This document shows, one piece after another, positions 34,728 to 43,523 of a DNA stretch of 64,000 bases. The notes under the pieces were generated by a model that did not search any database, had not been told where the DNA came from, and was given only the letters and a program-made list of their open reading frames with translations. This DNA comes from Actinomycetes bacterium (lineage in GTDB: Bacteria; Actinomycetota; Acidimicrobiia; Acidimicrobiales; Palsa-688): NCBI GenBank assembly GCA_021850325.1, contig JAJZMF010000004.1:124001-188000 (forward strand), read 5' to 3'. Made by a program: the position numbers and the translations under genes. The stretch's first letter is position 1, and every line of letters starts with the position of its first letter.

Positions 34728-35579
34728 TCAGCCCGACTGACGGGGACGGCGTAGGAAGACCTCCTGGGCGACCGTGGCCACCAGCGCGCCGTCCTGGTCG
34801 AACACGCGGCCCTGGGTGAGCCCCCGCGAGCTGTGCAGCGAGCTGGTGCCGGCCTGGAACAGGAGCCACCGGTCGGCCCGGAAGGGACGGTGGAACCATA
34901 TGGCGTGGTCCAGGCTGAGCGGCCGCCAGGGCTCCCCGGGGCGGCACTGCGCCTCGTGCAGGGCCTCCGCCAGCCATGCCGGCCCGCTGTCCGAGGCGTA
35001 AGCCAGGGCGGCGGCGTGCACCACCGGGTCGTCCCCGAGGTCCTCCAGGAGGCGGAACCAACTGCAGGCCGACTGCTCCCCGTCGCGGTGGGGGTGGCCG
35101 GGCGGGGGCCCCTGGTAGGAGCCCTCGACCAGCCTGAGCTCGAACAACGGGCTCCAGCTGACCTCGGTGCCGCGCTCGGGCCCCGCCACCGCCGGCGGGC
35201 GCGCTATCTGCACCTCCATGGTCGGCTCCGTCCCGATCTGGAACGACGTCGCCATATTGAGGATCGCCCCGGTCGACTGCCGGGCTACGACGTGGCGGGC
35301 CACGAAGCTGCGGCCGTTGCGCAGGCGCTCCACCTCGAAGCGCACCGGTTCTTCGGCGTCGCCCAGGCGGAGGAAGTAGGCGTGCAGCGAATGGGGCAGG
35401 TACCCGGCGGCGATCGTCAACCCCGCTGCCCGCAGGGCCTGGGCCACCACCTGGCCCCCGTAGAGGCCGTCCCAGGGGTAACGCGGCCCCGTCCCCACCG
35501 AGGTGTCCGGCCCGTGGGAGGCGAGCTCCATCATGGCCAGGAACCCCTGCTGGCCCATCGTCGGTACCTCGTCGCCCAT
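34728..35579 (-). CDS. tesB: Acyl-CoA thioesterase II
   Basis: TesB hydrolyses acyl-CoA to free acid and CoA. The product (283 residues) is a double hot-dog protein. LYGGQVVAQALRAAG and LHAYFLRLGD are in the first half. SLDHAIWFHRPFRADRWLLF and RGLTQGRVFDQDGALVATVAQE are in the second half. The catalytic Asp-Gln-Thr/Ser network of the family fits these segments. ATG 35579 or GTG 35585 could start it. It follows the permease gene by a few bases and is likely coupled. Confidence 0.93.
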   Translation of the reverse strand: MGDEVPTMGQQGFLAMMELASHGPDTSVGTGPRYPWDGLYGGQVVAQALRAAGLTIAAGYLPHSLHAYFLRLGDAEEPVRFEVERLRNGRSFVARHVVARQSTGAILNMATSFQIGTEPTMEVQIARPPAVAGPERGTEVSWSPLFELRLVEGSYQGPPPGHPHRDGEQSACSWFRLLEDLGDDPVVHAAALAYASDSGPAWLAEALHEAQCRPGEPWRPLSLDHAIWFHRPFRADRWLLFQAGTSSLHSSRGLTQGRVFDQDGALVATVAQEVFLRRPRQSG

Positions 35580-35586
35580 CGTCACC

Positions 35587-36747
35587 TCAGTTGTCGTCCA
35601 GTCGGGGGAAGACGGTCTGCTCCAGGACGAGCTTTATGCCTGCGGCCACCGGGATCGCCACCAGGGCCCCGATGATGCCGAGGAGCGCTCCCCCCACCAC
35701 CACGGCGAGCACGGTCACCACGGGGGAGACGTTGACGGCCTGGCGCATGACCCTGGGCACGAGGAGGTAGTCCTCCACGAAGCGGTAGGTGACGTAGAAG
35801 ACGGCCGTGGCGACCGCGACCGGCACGGAGACGCTCAGGCCCACCAGGCTGACCACGACCCCGGCGATGGTCGACCCGACGACGGGTACCAGGTCGAAGA
35901 GGCCCACCACGAGCGACATGAGGATGGTGTAGGGGAGGCCGAGGGCGGTGGCCCAGACGAACGTGCCCAGTGCGGCGACCAGCGAGGTGAACAGGTTGCC
36001 CAGCAGGTAGCCGCCCACCCCGGCCAGCACCTCGTCCAGCAGCATCCCGAAGCGTTCCCGGCGGCTGTAGGGGACCAGGTGGGCGGCGAACCGCTTGATC
36101 GAGGGCAGGGAGGCGAGGAAGTACACGGTGAGCACGACCACGACCAGGAACGAGCTGACGGCGCTGAGGACCACCTCGCCTGCTCCGAGAGCACCGGTGG
36201 CCAGGCTCTTGGCCACGGTGCCGGTACCCGAGCCGCCCAGGTAGTAGCTGAGGTGGAGCTGCTTGGCCAGGTGCCCGAGCGCCCCCTGGCCGGAAGCGAT
36301 CTGGGCCCGCCAGACCGGCACCTGCTTGCTCAGCTGGTGGACCTCGTCCTGGATGGGGGAGATGGCCGAGAAGACGAACCCGGCCAGCACGATGAGGGCG
36401 ACCATCACCACCACCAGCACGGCGAACGGCCGCCTCAGGCCGTGCCGGGTCCCGAATGCCACCACTGGCTCCAGGCCAACGGCGATGAACAGCGCCACGA
36501 AGACGAGCACGAGCGTGCCCCGTACGGAGTACACGGCGGCACCCACCGCCAAGGCGAGCAGGCCGCCGACGGTGGCCGTGAACCCGGCGACAAAGGGGCT
36601 CCGACGGTCGAAGGGAAGACCCGTCCGGCGGCCGGGCCGGGCACGGGTACGGGCCTCGGCCGCGCGCCGCCCGGGCGGGCCGTTGGCGGCCACCGGCCCG
36701 GCAGGCACCCCGTGGGCGGGCCCCTCGGTCAGTGGGCGGTCAGCCAA
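35587..36747 (-). CDS. AI-2E family (PerM-type) permease
   Basis: The 386-residue product has about eight hydrophobic segments and the AI-2E family layout. A polar domain sits between helices 3 and 4 (ISPIQDEVHQLSKQVPVW). The conserved LFTSLVAALGTFVWATALGLPYTILM, DLVPVVGSTIAGV and VFYVTYRFVEDYLLVPRVM segments are present. The family includes putative autoinducer exporters and Na+/H+ antiporters; the substrate here is unknown. The TTG start is uncertain because the first 45 residues are Pro/Arg/Gly-rich. Confidence 0.9.
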   Translation of the reverse strand: MADRPLTEGPAHGVPAGPVAANGPPGRRAAEARTRARPGRRTGLPFDRRSPFVAGFTATVGGLLALAVGAAVYSVRGTLVLVFVALFIAVGLEPVVAFGTRHGLRRPFAVLVVVMVALIVLAGFVFSAISPIQDEVHQLSKQVPVWRAQIASGQGALGHLAKQLHLSYYLGGSGTGTVAKSLATGALGAGEVVLSAVSSFLVVVVLTVYFLASLPSIKRFAAHLVPYSRRERFGMLLDEVLAGVGGYLLGNLFTSLVAALGTFVWATALGLPYTILMSLVVGLFDLVPVVGSTIAGVVVSLVGLSVSVPVAVATAVFYVTYRFVEDYLLVPRVMRQAVNVSPVVTVLAVVVGGALLGIIGALVAIPVAAGIKLVLEQTVFPRLDDN

Positions 36748-36813
36748 AGGCCACCCATCGGGTGCCCGGCCGGCGCGACCTGCGACCGCGCCGCGCCCCT
36801 TGCCTACCGGCGC

Positions 36814-37479
36814 TCACAGGCCGATGGTACGCGCCTGGGCAGCCGAGCCGGGGTTGGGCGCGCCAGGCGAGAGCGGTGGGCCGCCCCAGCGCCCGCGGTG
36901 CACGACCTCGGCGACCGGCCGTCGGGGCCGGGACGCGGAAGGTGAGGCATGGTCGTCCGGCGCAGGCCAGCCCAGGGCCACGGCGCCGAGCGGTTCCCAC
37001 CCGGGGGGTACGCCCAGGGACGCCAGAAGGGGGGCCGGGTCCCTCCGGAGGGCGAAGAAGAGCGCCCCCAGGTCCTCCTGGGCGGACCCGAGCAGTAGGA
37101 GCATGGTGGCGAAGGCCACGTCCACCAGCCAATAGGGGACCTGCCACTGTTCCACCCTGGAAGGCCCGACCGAGGCCTTGTCCGGCTCGGAGTACCGGGC
37201 CAGGTAGGCGTCGCGGCTCGCCAGCGGGAGCACCACCACCGGTGCGCGCAGCAGGCCGGGGTGGCTCGGGTGGGCCAGCCAGGCCGGGTCCGTCTGCTGG
37301 CTCCAGAAGGCCCCTGTCTCTTCCCCCTCCAGCACCACGAAGGCCCAGCCCTGGGTGTTGCCGGCGGAAGGGGCCCTGGTGGCGGCGGCGAGGGCACGCT
37401 CGAGGACCTCGGCAGGCACCGGGGCCGGGAGGAAGCTCCGGCACATCCGCCGCCGGGCGATCACGTGGTCGAGCTCCAT
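36814..37479 (-). CDS. Nitroreductase-family flavoprotein
   Basis: The 221-residue product begins with the FMN-binding block IARRRMCRSFLPAPVP and continues RAPSAGNTQGWAFVVLEG. A later GVPPGWEPLGAVALGWPAPD is the family's C-terminal segment. It is a cytoplasmic FMN enzyme. The same fold reduces dehydro-F420-0 in the C-terminal half of mycobacterial FbiB, a domain missing from fbiB here. A link is possible but unsupported beyond that. TAGGTT lies 6 nt before the ATG; the gene diverges from the rhodanese-E1 fusion. Confidence 0.85.
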   Translation of the reverse strand: MELDHVIARRRMCRSFLPAPVPAEVLERALAAATRAPSAGNTQGWAFVVLEGEETGAFWSQQTDPAWLAHPSHPGLLRAPVVVLPLASRDAYLARYSEPDKASVGPSRVEQWQVPYWLVDVAFATMLLLLGSAQEDLGALFFALRRDPAPLLASLGVPPGWEPLGAVALGWPAPDDHASPSASRPRRPVAEVVHRGRWGGPPLSPGAPNPGSAAQARTIGL

Positions 37480-37485
37480 CGCAGC

Positions 37486-37491
37486 AACCTA
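37486..37491 (-). promoter_or_regulatory. Nitroreductase gene -10 (leaderless type)
   Basis: TAGGTT on the minus strand is 6 nt before the ATG at 37479. Confidence 0.45.
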
Positions 37492-37520
37492 GCCAGCTCC
37501 GGGAATGCCGACCAAGCTGG

Positions 37521-37526
37521 TAAGGT
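37521..37526 (+). promoter_or_regulatory. -10 of the rhodanese-E1 fusion gene
   Basis: TAAGGT ends 10 nt before the ATG at 37537. The divergent nitroreductase -10 is only 30 bp away, so the two promoters are packed back to back. Confidence 0.4.
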
Positions 37527-37536
37527 TTCTATTGTC

Positions 37537-38715
37537 ATGCCTACGTTCCGAGAGCTCCTGAACGCCGCCCGTTCCCGCGTGGCTGAGGTAACGCCCGCCG
37601 AGGCGGTGTCCCTGCTCACCAAGCCGGGTGCCGTCGCCCTGGACGTGCGCGAGCCGGACGAGTACGAGCAGGGCGCCCTCGAGGGCGCCGTACACATCCC
37701 CCGCGGTTTCCTCGAGGTGCAGGTGGCGGGCCGCGTACCGGACCGTGCCACGCCTCTGGTCGTGTACTGCGCAGGCGGGGTCCGCAGCGCTTTCGCAGCG
37801 GACACGCTGGCCCAGCTCGGTTACACCGACGTGGTGAGCGTCATCGGGGGCTTCAACCGCTGGAAGGACGAGGGGCTGCCCTGGGAGACGCCCCGGGTGC
37901 TGAGCCCCGAGCAGCGCAACCGCTACCAACGCCATCTCCTCCTCCCCGAGGTGGACATGGCCGGCCAGGTCAAGCTGTTGCGGAGCAAGGTCCTCCTGCT
38001 GGGGGCGGGCGGTCTCGGTTCCCCGGCTGCCCTGTACCTGGCGGCGGCGGGTGTGGGGACGCTCGGTGTGGTCGACATGGACGTGGTGGACGCGTCCAAC
38101 CTCCAGCGCCAGATCATGCACAACATGGACCGCCTGGGTGAGCGCAAGGTCGACTCGGCCAAAAAGGCGCTGACGAGCCTCAACCCGGACGTCAACGTGG
38201 TGACCTACGACGTCCGCCTGGGGGCCGACAACATCCTGGACGTGTTCTCGGGTTACGACGTCATCGTGGACGGGACGGACAACTTCCCCACCCGCTACCT
38301 GGTGAACGACGCCTCCCTCAAGCTCGACATCCCCGTGGTGCACGGCTCGATCTTCCGCTTCGAAGGCCAGGTCAGCGTGTACCTCCCCCACGAGGGGCCC
38401 TGCTACCGCTGCCAGGTGCCCGAGCCTCCCCCGGCCGAGCTTGCTCCGTCGTGCGCCGAGGCCGGGGTACTGGGCGTGCTGCCGGGGATCATCGGCTCCC
38501 TCCAGGCCATGGAGACGATCAAGCTGCTGCTCGGCCTGGGCGACGCCCTCTCGGGGCGCCTCCTCGCCTACGACGCCCTGGAGGCCAGCTTCCGCAGTTT
38601 CAAGCTCAACCGGGACCCCGAGTGCGCTGCCTGCTCCATCCCCAAGGAGCAGTTGGTGATCGCCGAGTACGACGAGCTCTGCATGCCCCACCCGATCGAG
38701 GCGCCCGCCGCCTGA
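37537..38715 (+). CDS. Rhodanese-E1 fusion (MoeB/MoeZ-type adenylyltransferase)
   Basis: The 392-residue product joins an N-terminal rhodanese (about 12-118, Cys78 in VVYCAGGVRSA) to a ThiF/MoeB-type E1 domain. That domain has ATP site LLGAGGLGSPAAL (about 154-166), NRYQRHLLLPEV at its start and DGTDNFPTRYLVND. Two CxxC zinc pairs (CYRC and CAAC) and Cys in SCAEAGVLG follow. Such enzymes adenylate and thiolate the C-terminus of small ubiquitin-like sulfur carriers (MoaD, ThiS or CysO). In MoeZ and Uba4/MOCS3 the rhodanese is C-terminal; here the order is reversed. No carrier protein gene is adjacent. Confidence 0.9.
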   Translation: MPTFRELLNAARSRVAEVTPAEAVSLLTKPGAVALDVREPDEYEQGALEGAVHIPRGFLEVQVAGRVPDRATPLVVYCAGGVRSAFAADTLAQLGYTDVVSVIGGFNRWKDEGLPWETPRVLSPEQRNRYQRHLLLPEVDMAGQVKLLRSKVLLLGAGGLGSPAALYLAAAGVGTLGVVDMDVVDASNLQRQIMHNMDRLGERKVDSAKKALTSLNPDVNVVTYDVRLGADNILDVFSGYDVIVDGTDNFPTRYLVNDASLKLDIPVVHGSIFRFEGQVSVYLPHEGPCYRCQVPEPPPAELAPSCAEAGVLGVLPGIIGSLQAMETIKLLLGLGDALSGRLLAYDALEASFRSFKLNRDPECAACSIPKEQLVIAEYDELCMPHPIEAPAA

Positions 38716-38732
38716 GCCGCTGACGGTGACGC

Positions 38733-38754
38733 GGGCCGGGCGCTGGCCCGGCCC
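38733..38754 (+). terminator. 8-bp hairpin after the rhodanese-E1 gene
   Basis: GGGCCGGG (38733-38740) pairs exactly with CCCGGCCC (38747-38754) around CGCTGG, 18 bp after the stop. Confidence 0.5.
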
Positions 38755-38790
38755 CGTGTCCCGGTCGGTGCCTGCGCCATGACGAGTGGG

Positions 38791-38796
38791 TACCAT
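38791..38796 (+). promoter_or_regulatory. nrtR -10 (leaderless type)
   Basis: TACCAT is followed by 5 nt and the GTG at 38802. Confidence 0.35.
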
Positions 38797-38801
38797 CTGG
38801 C

Positions 38802-39746
38802 GTGAGCGACGACCGCCGGGTTGGGTTGGCTGACGGTCCGCAGGCCGTGGTCGGCCTGACCGCGGTCATCGTCTCGGTCGACGGCACGACGCCCCGGGTG
38901 CTGACCGTCGGCACCGACGGAGGCGAGGCCCTGCCCTCGGGCGACCTGGCCGGGGACCGGGACCGGACATTGGAGGCGGCGGTGCGCCGTCTGGTGGGCG
39001 AGCAGCTCGGCCTGCCCGTGCGCTACTTCGAGCAGCTGTACACCTTCGGTGACCAGGCCCGGGTGCCGGGGGGCCGGGCACTGGCCGTGGCCTACCTCGC
39101 CTTGGCCCGTCACCAGCCGGTCAGCGGGCCGGGGAGGCCGCACTGGCGGGACTGGTACGAGCTCTTCCCCTGGGAGGACTGGCGCAGGGGACGACCCGGA
39201 GTGCTCGACCAGGTGGTCGTGCCGGCGCTGGGCGCCTGGTTGGCCGCCTGCCCCGCCGAGGAGCTGGCAACACGTACCGAGCGGGCTGAGCTGACCTTCG
39301 GGACGGGCAACGCCCGCTGGGACCCCATGCGGGTGCTCGACCGCTACGAGCTCCTCTACGAGCTGGCCTTGCTGGAGGAGGCGGGCCGCCGCCGCCCCCT
39401 GGTCGGCGCCCTGGGCCACCAGCTGGCGCTCGACCACCGCCGGATCGCGGCTGCAGCCCTGGAGCGCCTGCGGGGCAAGCTCGCCTACCGGCCCGTGGTG
39501 TTCGAGGTCCTGCCCGAGACTTTTACCCTCTCCACGCTGCAGCAGGTGGTCGAGGCCTTCGCCGGCCAGGTGCTCCACAAGCAGAACTTCCGCCGCCTGG
39601 TGGCGGGGGCGAACCTGGTGGAGCCGACAGGTGGTGTGGACCAGCGCACCGGTGGCCGCCCGGCCGAGCTCTACCGCTTCCGCCGTGAGGTCCTCCGGGA
39701 ACGACCGGCGCCCGGCATGGGGCTCAGGCGACTGGGTGGGCCCTGA
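38802..39746 (+). CDS. nrtR: NrtR-type Nudix-related regulator of NAD metabolism
   Basis: The 314-residue product has a Nudix-like N-terminal domain (about 15-160) and a C-terminal winged helix (about 225-310). The wing part reads ETFTLSTLQQVVEAFAG, then HKQNFRRLV, then GRPAELYRF, which is characteristic of NrtR. The Nudix box is degenerate (RRLVGEQLGLP instead of REUXEEXGU), so it probably binds ADP-ribose without hydrolysing it. NrtR proteins repress NAD synthesis and salvage genes and are released by ADP-ribose-type ligands. Its location directly before nadABC and a palindrome in the nadA leader strongly support this. An 85 bp gap and a terminator separate it from the gene upstream. Confidence 0.88.
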   Translation: MSDDRRVGLADGPQAVVGLTAVIVSVDGTTPRVLTVGTDGGEALPSGDLAGDRDRTLEAAVRRLVGEQLGLPVRYFEQLYTFGDQARVPGGRALAVAYLALARHQPVSGPGRPHWRDWYELFPWEDWRRGRPGVLDQVVVPALGAWLAACPAEELATRTERAELTFGTGNARWDPMRVLDRYELLYELALLEEAGRRRPLVGALGHQLALDHRRIAAAALERLRGKLAYRPVVFEVLPETFTLSTLQQVVEAFAGQVLHKQNFRRLVAGANLVEPTGGVDQRTGGRPAELYRFRREVLRERPAPGMGLRRLGGP

Positions 39747-39772
39747 GCTCCCGTTCCCTCTTGCCGGTCGGC

Positions 39773-39778
39773 TATATT
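39773..39778 (+). promoter_or_regulatory. nadA -10
   Basis: TATATT is the best -10 hexamer in this gap. It lies 6 bp before the palindrome at 39785-39803 and leaves an untranslated leader of about 55 nt, unusual for this genome. Confidence 0.45.
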
Positions 39779-39784
39779 AGACCA

Positions 39785-39803
39785 TATGCTCAATCAGAGT
39801 ATA
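39785..39803. promoter_or_regulatory. Palindrome in the nadA leader, candidate NrtR operator
   Basis: TATGCTC (39785-39791) and GAGTATA (39797-39803) form an inverted repeat with one mismatch around AATCA. Outer pairs CC (39782-39783) and GG (39805-39806) extend it. It lies between the -10 and the nadA start, next to the NrtR gene. A bound dimer would block transcription. Confidence 0.6.
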
Positions 39804-39841
39804 AGGGGTACCGGTAGCAGCGCGACAGTGGCGGCTGGGCG

Positions 39842-40888
39842 GTGACACCCGCGGCACCGCCCGCCGGTACAGCGGGCTCCCTCGTCGGCCCAGGGGCCGG
39901 TCCCCTTCCGGTCGGCCCCGACCGGGAGGGTTTCGACGAATGGGCAGCCGAGGTGCGCAGGCTGGCCCGCGAGCGGGACGCCGTCCTCCTGGCCCACAAC
40001 TACCAGCTCCCCTGGATCCAGGACGTGGCCGACCACGTGGGGGACTCACTGGCGCTGTCCAGGCTCGCTGCCCGGTCCGATGCCCGGACGATCGTGTTCT
40101 GCGGTGTTCACTTCATGGCCGAAACGGCCAAGATCCTCGCCCCCGACCGCACCGTGCTCGTGCCAGACCTGGAGGCCGGCTGCTCGCTGGCCGACACAGT
40201 GACCGCCCAGGGGGTCCGCGACTGGCGGGAAGGGCACCCGGGCGGGATCGTGGTGGCCTACGTCAACACCTCGGCTGCGGTCAAGGCCGAGTCGGACGTC
40301 TGCTGCACGTCCTCCAATGCGGTGGAGGTGGTGGCTTCCCTGCCCGAGGGGCCCGACGTGCTCTTCCTGCCCGACATGTTCCTGGGCCAGCACGTAGCGC
40401 GCAGCACCGGGCGCCACATGGACATCTGGATGGGCGAGTGCCACGTGCACGCAGGTATCTCCCCGGTGCAGCTGCGGCGCCGGGTGGCCGAGTCCCCGGG
40501 GGCAGAACTGCTGGTGCACCCCGAGTGCGGCTGCACCACGAGCGCCCTGTGGCTGGTCGGTAACGGCGACCTGCCCCCCGAGCGCACCCACGTCCTGTCC
40601 ACGGCGGGCATGGTCGACGCGGCCAAGCGCCTGGGCAGCGGGCATGCCCTGGTGGCCACCGAGACCGGCATACTGCACCAGCTGCGCCGGGCCAACCCGG
40701 CTGCCACCTTCGAGGCGGTCTCCGACCAGGCCGAGTGCCGCTTCATGAAGATGACGACCCCCGAGAAGCTGCTCCGGTGCCTACGTGAGGGCCTCTACGA
40801 GGTGGACGTCGACGAAGCAACGGCCCGCAGGGCCCGTAGGGCGGTCGAGGCCATGGTGGCCGTCGGTTCGCCCGGAGGAGGTGAGTGA
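39842..40888 (+). CDS. nadA: Quinolinate synthase
   Basis: NadA condenses iminoaspartate with dihydroxyacetone phosphate to quinolinate, using a [4Fe-4S] cluster. The 348-residue product has the three cluster cysteines at Cys114 (EAGCSLAD), Cys200 (WMGECHVH) and Cys299 (AECRFMKM), matching the spacing in E. coli Nad[17 protein letters not shown] and [14 protein letters not shown]-type motifs are present. The start is a GTG in a 95 bp gap. The stop overlaps the nadB start, so nadA, nadB and nadC form one coupled operon. Confidence 0.95.
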   Translation: MTPAAPPAGTAGSLVGPGAGPLPVGPDREGFDEWAAEVRRLARERDAVLLAHNYQLPWIQDVADHVGDSLALSRLAARSDARTIVFCGVHFMAETAKILAPDRTVLVPDLEAGCSLADTVTAQGVRDWREGHPGGIVVAYVNTSAAVKAESDVCCTSSNAVEVVASLPEGPDVLFLPDMFLGQHVARSTGRHMDIWMGECHVHAGISPVQLRRRVAESPGAELLVHPECGCTTSALWLVGNGDLPPERTHVLSTAGMVDAAKRLGSGHALVATETGILHQLRRANPAATFEAVSDQAECRFMKMTTPEKLLRCLREGLYEVDVDEATARRARRAVEAMVAVGSPGGGE

Positions 40889-42578
40889 ACTGGCAGGCCA
40901 GCACAACCCCGACGACCTGGACGTCCTGGTCGTAGGTTCGGGCATCGCCGGGCTGACGGTGGCCCTCGGCCTGGCGGGCCGGCTCCGGGTGGCCGTCGTG
41001 TCCAAGGAGATGGGCGGGGGCAGCACCGAGCTGGCCCAGGGCGGTATCGCTGCTGCCGTGGGTGCCGGGGACACCGCTGCCGCCCACGCCGTCGACACCC
41101 TGGTCGCTGCGGCCGGGCTCGGCGACACGGGGGTGGCCGAGCTGGTCACGGCGCAGGCGGCCGAGGCGGTGGCGCGCCTGGTGGGCTTCGGTGCCCGCTT
41201 CGACACCGGTGCCCCGGCCCGTGAGGGCGGTCACGGTGTGGCAAGGGTCCTGCACGCCAGGGGGGACGCCACCGGAGCCGAGATAAGCCATGCTCTCATG
41301 GGGGCCGTGAAGGACCGGGGCTTGCCCGTCCTCACCGGGACCTCCCTCATCGAACTGCTGGTTGAGCCGGCCGGGCGCACCGAGGGCACCCGCCGGGTGG
41401 TGGGCGCCCTGGTCTACGACGGGGCCCTGAAGAAGGTGAGGGCCCTGCGCGCCCGGACCACCGTGCTCGCCACGGGTGGCTACGGGCAACTGTGGGCCGG
41501 TACCACCTCCCCCGTCACCTGTAGTGGCGACGGCCTGGCGGCCGCTCTGCGGGCAGGGGCGCAGTTGGCCGACCTCGAGTTCGTGCAGTTCCACCCGACG
41601 GGCATGGCGTTCGGCCTCGACCCCAGGCCTCTGGCCTCGGAGGCCCTGCGGGGGGCGGGGGCCCGGTTGCGCGACAGTGCGGGCCGCTACCTCCACGAGC
41701 ACAACGGCCCCGGGGAGGGCGACCTGGCACCCAGGGACGTGGTGAGCCGCTCGATGGCGAGGCGGATGGCCGAACTGGGCACGGACTACTGCCTGCTGGA
41801 CGCCACGCCCATCGAGCCCGAGGAGCTGCAGGGCCACTTCCCGACCTTCCTGCGCTCCTGCCTTGCCGCCGGCACCGACCCCGGCACGGCTCACGTGCCT
41901 GTTTCGCCCACTGCCCACTACACCATGGGCGGCGTGCTCACCGACGGGGACGGCAGGACCACCCTGGAGGGCCTGATGGCGGTGGGGGAGGTCGGCTGTA
42001 GTGGCCTGCACGGCGCGAACCGTCTGGCGTCCAACTCTCTCCTGGAAGGTGCCGTGGTAGGCGCCCGGGCGGCAGCCGCACTGCTGGAGGACGACGGTCG
42101 GGCGGCGCCTCGCCCGGCGGTGGCCTTGGTGGAGGTCGTCTCGGAGCCGGCACCCGGCGAGCTGATCGACCTGAGCCTCCAGGGTGGGGGCCCCGCTGCC
42201 GAACGGGCTGCGCTCCGTGAGGCGATGCAGACCTACGTCGGGGTGTCGCGCAACGGGGCCGGGCTGGAGCTGGTGGGAGCGGCACTGGCCGCCGCTGCCA
42301 GCTCCTCGGAGGCGGACCACGAGCCGCTGGTAGGGGCGAGAGCCGAGGTGGAGAACATGCGCCAGGTGGCCCGGGCCACGGTGGCCCTCGCCCTGCGCCG
42401 CTGCGAGTCCAGGGGCGCCCACTGGCGTACCGACCACCCCGGCACATCGGAGCGCTGGCGCACCCGCCAGGTCCTGGCCCTGAGCGCCGGTGGTATGGCG
42501 GTGGGGGAGCTTGCCGTGGCCGATGGCGGGGCCACGGAGCCGGCCCTGTCGGTTGCGCCCGCGGCCGGCGCGCAGTGA
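40881..42578 (+). CDS. nadB: L-aspartate oxidase
   Basis: NadB oxidises L-aspartate to iminoaspartate, the NadA substrate, with FAD. The product (565 residues) has the dinucleotide motif [12 protein letters not shown] and the flavin-site [14 protein letters not shown]. The succinate-dehydrogenase-family segments [27 protein letters not shown] and [16 protein letters not shown] are present. The start is a GTG preceded by GGAGGAG and overlapping the nadA stop; the frame extends to 40785 inside nadA. Confidence 0.95.
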   Translation: MSELAGQHNPDDLDVLVVGSGIAGLTVALGLAGRLRVAVVSKEMGGGSTELAQGGIAAAVGAGDTAAAHAVDTLVAAAGLGDTGVAELVTAQAAEAVARLVGFGARFDTGAPAREGGHGVARVLHARGDATGAEISHALMGAVKDRGLPVLTGTSLIELLVEPAGRTEGTRRVVGALVYDGALKKVRALRARTTVLATGGYGQLWAGTTSPVTCSGDGLAAALRAGAQLADLEFVQFHPTGMAFGLDPRPLASEALRGAGARLRDSAGRYLHEHNGPGEGDLAPRDVVSRSMARRMAELGTDYCLLDATPIEPEELQGHFPTFLRSCLAAGTDPGTAHVPVSPTAHYTMGGVLTDGDGRTTLEGLMAVGEVGCSGLHGANRLASNSLLEGAVVGARAAAALLEDDGRAAPRPAVALVEVVSEPAPGELIDLSLQGGGPAAERAALREAMQTYVGVSRNGAGLELVGAALAAAASSSEADHEPLVGARAEVENMRQVARATVALALRRCESRGAHWRTDHPGTSERWRTRQVLALSAGGMAVGELAVADGGATEPALSVAPAAGAQ

Positions 42579-43462
42579 GCGGGCACGACCTGGACCGGGC
42601 GGCCTGGCAGGAGGTCGTCTCCCGCGCCGTGGCCGAGGACATGCCCGGAGGTGACCCGACCGGGGCCGCCGTAGGGAGCCGGCCCGCCCGGGCGAGCCTG
42701 GTCGCCCGGGACGCGGGGACGGTCTGCGGGCTGGCCGGGGCCCAGGAGGTCCTGGACCAGGTGGCTTCCCGCCTGGGCACGGGCCGGGCACGGGCCGGCC
42801 TGTCCTGTGCCGATGGTGACCGGGTGCTCCCGGGCCAGGTCCTGGCCGTGCTGTCGGGGCCGGCGGACACCCTGCTCGCGGCCGAGAGGACGCTGCTCAA
42901 CCTGGTCACCCACCTTTCGGGGGTGGCGACCGCCACTGCGGCCCTGGTGGCCGAGGTGGAGGGCACCGGTGCGACCGTGCGCGACACGCGCAAGACCCTG
43001 CCCGGCCTGAGGGCGTTGGAGAAGTACGCGGTGCGCTGCGGTGGCGGCAGGAACCACCGGATGAGCCTTTCCGACGCCGTCCTGGTCAAGGACAACCACG
43101 TGGCGGCCCTGGGCGGGGTGCGCCCGGCGGTGGCCGCCGCCCGCTCGCTCGCCGCGACCTGGCCGGACGGCCCCCTGTCGGTCGAGGTCGAGGTGGACGA
43201 CCTGGCCGAGCTGGACGAGGCCCTGGGGGCCGGCGCGGACCTGGTACTGGTGGACAACATGCCCCTCGCTCAGGTCGCCGAGGCGGTACGCCGGGCCCGG
43301 GCGGCGGGTGCCCGGGTGGAGGCGTCGGGTGGCATCCGGCCCGGCCGGGCGGCGGAGGTGGCGGCGACGGGCGTCGACTTCATCGCCGTGGGCGCCATCA
43401 CCCACTCCGCCCCCGCGTTGGACATCGGCTTGGACTGGGAGCTGGTCCAGCCGGTCGGCTGA
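42575..43462 (+). CDS. nadC: Nicotinate-nucleotide pyrophosphorylase (quinolinate phosphoribosyltransferase)
   Basis: NadC converts quinolinate and PRPP to nicotinate mononucleotide, CO2 and PPi. The 295-residue product has TLLNLVTHLSGVAT, then DTRKTLPGLRALEKYAVRCG, then NHRMSLSDAVLVKDNH, which are the active-site arginine, lysine and histidine segments. EASGGIRPGRAAEVAATGVD near the end binds the phosphate. The GTG start overlaps the nadB stop. Confidence 0.95.
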   Translation: MSGHDLDRAAWQEVVSRAVAEDMPGGDPTGAAVGSRPARASLVARDAGTVCGLAGAQEVLDQVASRLGTGRARAGLSCADGDRVLPGQVLAVLSGPADTLLAAERTLLNLVTHLSGVATATAALVAEVEGTGATVRDTRKTLPGLRALEKYAVRCGGGRNHRMSLSDAVLVKDNHVAALGGVRPAVAAARSLAATWPDGPLSVEVEVDDLAELDEALGAGADLVLVDNMPLAQVAEAVRRARAAGARVEASGGIRPGRAAEVAATGVDFIAVGAITHSAPALDIGLDWELVQPVG

Positions 43463-43486
43463 GAGGGCGGCTGCTCTCCCATCAGC

Positions 43487-43492
43487 TACCGT
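43487..43492 (+). promoter_or_regulatory. amt -10
   Basis: TACCGT in the 61 bp gap after nadC would give a leader of about 25 nt carrying AAGGGGG before the TTG at 43524. Confidence 0.35.
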
Positions 43493-43523
43493 GCTGAGCG
43501 GCTCGGTACCGAAGGGGGTCTTG

